Shown: in pieces, positions 60,701 to 64,000 of the stretch
How the letters are laid out: each line of letters starts with the position of its first letter
Numbering within the stretch: position 1 is the stretch's first letter
From: Primula veris
Lineage: Eukaryota > Streptophyta > Magnoliopsida > Ericales > Primulaceae
Assembly (NCBI GenBank): GCA_963682055.1
Contig: OY821749.1
Coordinates: 20,162,631-20,226,630, forward strand
Length of the DNA stretch: 64,000 nucleotides
Direction of reading: 5' to 3'
Program-made: the position numbers and the translations under genes
Notes under the pieces: model-generated
The model's database searches: none
The model's input: only the letters and a program-made list of their open reading frames with translations
Told to the model about the DNA's origin: nothing

Positions 60701-61302
60701 AACTTTTACGAAATCTTTGCAACTAAGTCAACTTTTGCAAAATCTTTGCAACCAAGTCCCACAGTAGTCTGGTTTAATCGACAAAAATTGATCGAAACCA
60801 AAGAGAGGTCATGGGTTTGATTTCGCTATAGTGTGATTAAATAATCTCTTAGAGAGAGCTTTCGGTAAAACGATCCACCTCGAAGTGGTATATAGCATAC
60901 TTAACCACGTCAAGAAATGAAGAAAAGACAAATTACATAATTATTATTAAGAAAAAAACATTATTTTTGAGTGAGATCTTCTCCTGGCAAACAACTTTAA
61001 AAACCAATTCACGTAATCGTGTAGGAAAGCTAAATCATCATACATTTTCATGAAGAAAGGTTTTAACTGATAGTATGAGATTAGGAAGAAATAATTAAGC
61101 TTACCACATCGTTCTTGCAAATATTCAGCAACAAGAGAGATGAAGCAAGGCTACGACAGCGTTCATCAGTTTGACGCCATGTAAAACGTGTCTCCCTGTA
61201 AATTATAGACGTACGATTTGTATAAATGGCGGAAGCTCTCTTCAAGAACGTGAGAGGAGAAAGAGATACATAGTTTGCTTCAAGTTTTGGTAGCTTGTCC
61301 AT
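57760..61302 (-). CDS. Peroxisomal acyl-activating enzyme (AMP-forming acyl-CoA synthetase), 2 exons, 581 aa
   Basis: Activates a carboxylic acid to its CoA thioester with ATP; substrate not predictable from sequence, with butanoate- or benzoate-CoA ligase-like members in this AAE clade. Exon 1 is 61105-61302 (66 codons) and exon 2 is 57760-59307; intron 1.8 kb, phase 0. Exon 1 starts MDKLPKLEANYVSLSPLTFL, a usual N terminus of the clade. Motifs: YTSGTTSEPKGVV (residues 186-198, ATP-binding loop), LPMFHCNGW, YGLTEATGP, GEIALRGSSIMKGYY, WFLTGDVGVVYPDGY, KDRTKDVIISGGENIS and LPKIATGKIKK (with the catalytic Lys of the adenylate-forming family). The last three residues are SRL, a peroxisomal targeting signal type 1. 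No frame damage. A TATA box lies 167 bp upstream. Confidence 0.93.
59308..61104 (-). other. Intron of the acyl-activating enzyme gene
   Basis: 1.8 kb of AT-rich sequence with no ORF of note. GT-AG borders: donor GTG|GTAAGC and acceptor CAG|GTATCGG. It includes a possible SINE fragment (about 60760-60900). Confidence 0.85.
60760..60900 (+). repeat. Possible tRNA-derived SINE fragment
   Basis: GGGTTTGATTTC (60813-60824) resembles a polymerase III B box, and the following AATCTCTTAGAGAGAGCTTT and GATCCACCTCGAAGTGG are moderately GC-rich in an AT-rich intron. No A box, tail or target duplication is clear. Weak. Confidence 0.25.
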
Positions 61303-61468
61303 TTCTTTTTTCTTTCAAGTCACTATTATTGATGTACAAATGTGGGTGTAAATCAAGAGGCCTAATAGATGATTAGTGGGTTGGGTAATATAATGAGAGA
61401 TAAATGGTTGTGAATTTAAGAGAGAGGAATAGATAATTAGATACACGTTAATGTAGAAGGGATACAGT

Positions 61469-61476
61469 TATTTATA
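61469..61476 (-). promoter_or_regulatory. TATA box of the acyl-activating enzyme gene
   Basis: The minus strand reads TATAAATA, 167 bases before the ATG at 61302. Confidence 0.55.
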
Positions 61477-64000
61477 AAATCGAATATGCAAAGTTAAGGA
61501 AATGGGACAATCCCCATGACGTGAATATTTTTCAATTCAAGGAAAGGTACAATTAATATTAAATGGTTGGTCAGGCATCGTCCTTGATAGGGCCAAGTGT
61601 TTGGAAATTACACTGCCATCATCAAAAAGTTTCAAAATGACTAGTAGCTGGACTACAGAGTGAGAAGATAAAACCCCAAACCAAAAATGGGAAATAAAAA
61701 AGTAAAGCATCAAATTCCGGAATTTTTTGTGCAAATATTGAGATGTTGGATTAATTGGCTGGCTTTAGCAAATGTACTATAAATTAAATTTATCAATAAA
61801 AATTGTAAACAATTACTAATGTATGCTCTCTGCATTCCTAAAATTTAGAGCTTCCTTTCCAATCATGAATACATTCATTATTTGATTGCATGAGAAATAT
61901 ATAATCCATTTTGTAGCATACTAGCTTTTATGTTAATTCTTTTATTTGAGTTTTCCATTACTATTTAAATTATATAAGGTGAGTTTTTTTCTTTCTTATT
62001 TCGATTTGAAATAAGAAATTAGAAGTATATTTAACTAAGCTGGATCTAATTAACTTTCTTTTTCAGACATTGTTTACTTGCAGTTTAAGCTTAGATATTT
62101 TTTTCCGTCAAAAGTTGGGAAGCAACCAGAAATGATATATATTTGGGTTACCAAATTTACATTAAAAAAAAAACAAATCTAAGGACGATTTTTATTTACT
62201 TAATTATGAGAGATACCAACTCAATATTTTCAACAACTTGTAGTCAAAATATATACATGGTGCAAGATAAAATTAAACGATTGAGAAGGGTTGTGGCTCC
62301 AGATAATCACCACTTAGCTTATTTCGATAACATTTTACGACTAGGTTAAAAGTTGGGGTTTTCAAGTTTTTCGGCCCATCAATTCTTTGGTCTGTAACTG
62401 CTTTTGTGATTTCTCCTCATCTTTTGGAGAAAAAAAATACATTTAGTATACTGTACTATCTGTTTTTAACGATTTAAGTATCAGACTAGTAAAGTTAACA
62501 ATTTACGTACCGAACTATCATAATATTCGCAATTCAGTTACTGCCATTAATTTAGTTGGATGAAAGTTAGTTTAACTTTTCATTTTGATCATATTTTTTG
62601 TAATTTGTTTAAATTTAATCCCGTCTTTTCGAAACATTACAATTTACAATGTTTCTACTAAAACACATAAATATACATACATAATAACTAATAAGTATCT
62701 CAGTTTTAAAAAAACATATTATTTGACTAGACTTCCTTTGATTTTTTTTCTAAAATAAAAAAATTACAATTTTTTTTTACACTTTCTCTAAAACGAAAAT
62801 AAAGTAAGTTTTAGATTTATGACATTAGAGCAGAAATTATTTGAGGTCACATCACTATTTGAATACTTTCATGAAAAAATTCAAGAAAATTGTTGTTTTT
62901 TTCCAAAAAATTATTCATTTTTTGTAAATAGAATTTATTTGTTAAATATTTATATTTATTTTTATACATAAACATCATATAAAATTTATATTATTTGCAA
63001 TAATATGCATACATGCATTATATTATATATATTTTTATAAATACATTAATATAACATACATATATATGTGTGTGTGTATTATATACATGTATATATGATA
63101 TAATTATATATTTTTGAATTTATACTAAAATGAGACATTTCAGAAAATTAAGGGTTATATTTATACAAGTTACAAAAAATAGGATCAAAATGAAAACTGA
63201 AACTAACTTTCATCAAACTAATTTAACGGCGGTATCTGAATTGTCAACATTATGATAGTTCAGTTCGTCAATTGTTAATTTTGGTAGTCTAGTAAATAAA
63301 TCGTTAATATCAGCTAGTATAATACACTAAATATATTTTTCCCTGTCTTTCGGGTGATCAATGACAAAAGCAAGAAAATTTGTTATTCAATCTTACTGCA
63401 CTTTCTTTAACTTTTCTATGAACTTGAAAACAGAAGAGTATGTAAAAAACTTGGTTCGGCCTTTTCACACAGTTGGGCTAGTGCTTGACTTTATCACGTT
63501 TAATATACAAAGAAATTGTACAGGCACTTCATAGTAATTGCCTAATTGGTTATAAGAAGAGGTTACTACCTGATTGGAGAAATGTTATTCAGTGGGAAAA
63601 TGCTAAACAGTGTAAAAAGCGTAACCTAGTAAATTCATTGGCATTTTCCATGCTAATTAATTTACTTCCATTTTCTCGTGATATGTTTCCCTTTTATTTC
63701 CGGCATGCATACAAATATGGAAACCTGTTTTCTCATTGAATATTTTTCCTTTATTGTCATAACAATTAGAATATGAGCATAAAATCAGAGCGTATGTTGC
63801 TCAAGTGTCGTTAAATTTAACAACACATAACAACAAGACACTCGATTTATCATCAAAATAGTAATAGTCTCACCTTTTGCAATATTGACCTTTTCTTTGT
63901 AGTGTGCGGGTTCTATGAGTTTAAAACACACCATTAAACTTTAGTCCTAATTGTCTCGCCTCAAGTGATTAAATTGGAAATGAACTTCATTGTTAATTAA
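61477..64000. other. Upstream intergenic DNA at the right edge of the window
   Basis: AT-rich, with a MULE-like element (62428-63344). The reading frames at 62143-62349 and 63485-63739 have no recognisable similarity and are not called. Confidence 0.55.
62428..63344. mobile_element. MULE-like non-autonomous element with long inverted termini
   Basis: About 150-200 bp at each end are inverted repeats: left AGAAAAAAAATACATTTAGT...CTGTACTATCTG...AACTATCATAATATT...GATGAAAGTTAGTTT, right the same in inverse with about 80 percent identity by eye. Flanks ATCTTTTGG (62419-62427) and GTCTTTCGG (63345-63353) match at 7 of 9, the Mutator-type duplication length. The middle is AT-rich with no transposase. 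Family is inferred from structure. Confidence 0.65.

Noticed and set aside
63485..63739. 84-aa frame near the right edge
   Set aside because: No domain, no clear promoter and codon content like the AT-rich surroundings.

Overview
The window is nuclear DNA of a flowering plant, probably a eudicot. The genes have many short exons with GT-AG introns, one encodes a chloroplast-targeted ClpR subunit and one a plant expansin-like protein, the intergenic DNA is AT-rich, and there are nested plant-type LTR elements, LINEs, MULEs and MITEs. Species cannot be fixed from the sequence.

Six host genes are supported. UGLYAH, (S)-ureidoglycine aminohydrolase, lies on the minus strand at 15549-21318 (13 coding exons, 298 aa). 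An uncharacterised small basic protein is on the minus strand at 25095-26810. CLPR4, a plastid Clp protease subunit, is on the plus strand at 30927-38502 (7 exons, 285 aa). An expansin-like B gene (EXLB1 type) is on the plus strand at 48414-50996 (4 exons, 245 aa). A repeat protein related to the N-terminal region of SUVH5/6 histone methyltransferases, without a SET domain, is on the minus strand at 52299-53345. A peroxisomal acyl-activating enzyme ending in SRL is on the minus strand at 57760-61302 (2 exons, 581 aa). From memory of the Arabidopsis map, UGLYAH, CLPR4 and EXLB1 are adjacent there (At4g17050, At4g17040, At4g17030), so this looks like a conserved microsyntenic block expanded by transposons.

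Mobile DNA by region: 664-11336 is a minus-strand LTR retrotransposon with nearly identical LTRs and a 5-bp target duplication. It lacks gag-pol, carries an unrelated LTR inside, and its 5' LTR is interrupted by a Pack-MULE (9451-11030) that carries a broken copy of the first exon of a PI4K-alpha1 gene. 35184-37788 is a 5'-truncated LINE in an intron of CLPR4, with a 17-bp target duplication. 39876-46697 is a rearranged Ty3/gypsy element whose two termini are the same LTR end in inverted orientation, yet it has a perfect 5-bp target duplication. Three hAT-type MITEs with 8-bp duplications lie at 20774-20933, 53860-54020 and 55383-55845. A MULE-like element with long terminal inverted repeats is at 62428-63344. 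No operon-like or defence system is present; the genes are independent units. The most unusual items are the inverted-terminus gypsy element, the Pack-MULE nested in an LTR, and the SET-less SUVH-like repeat protein.
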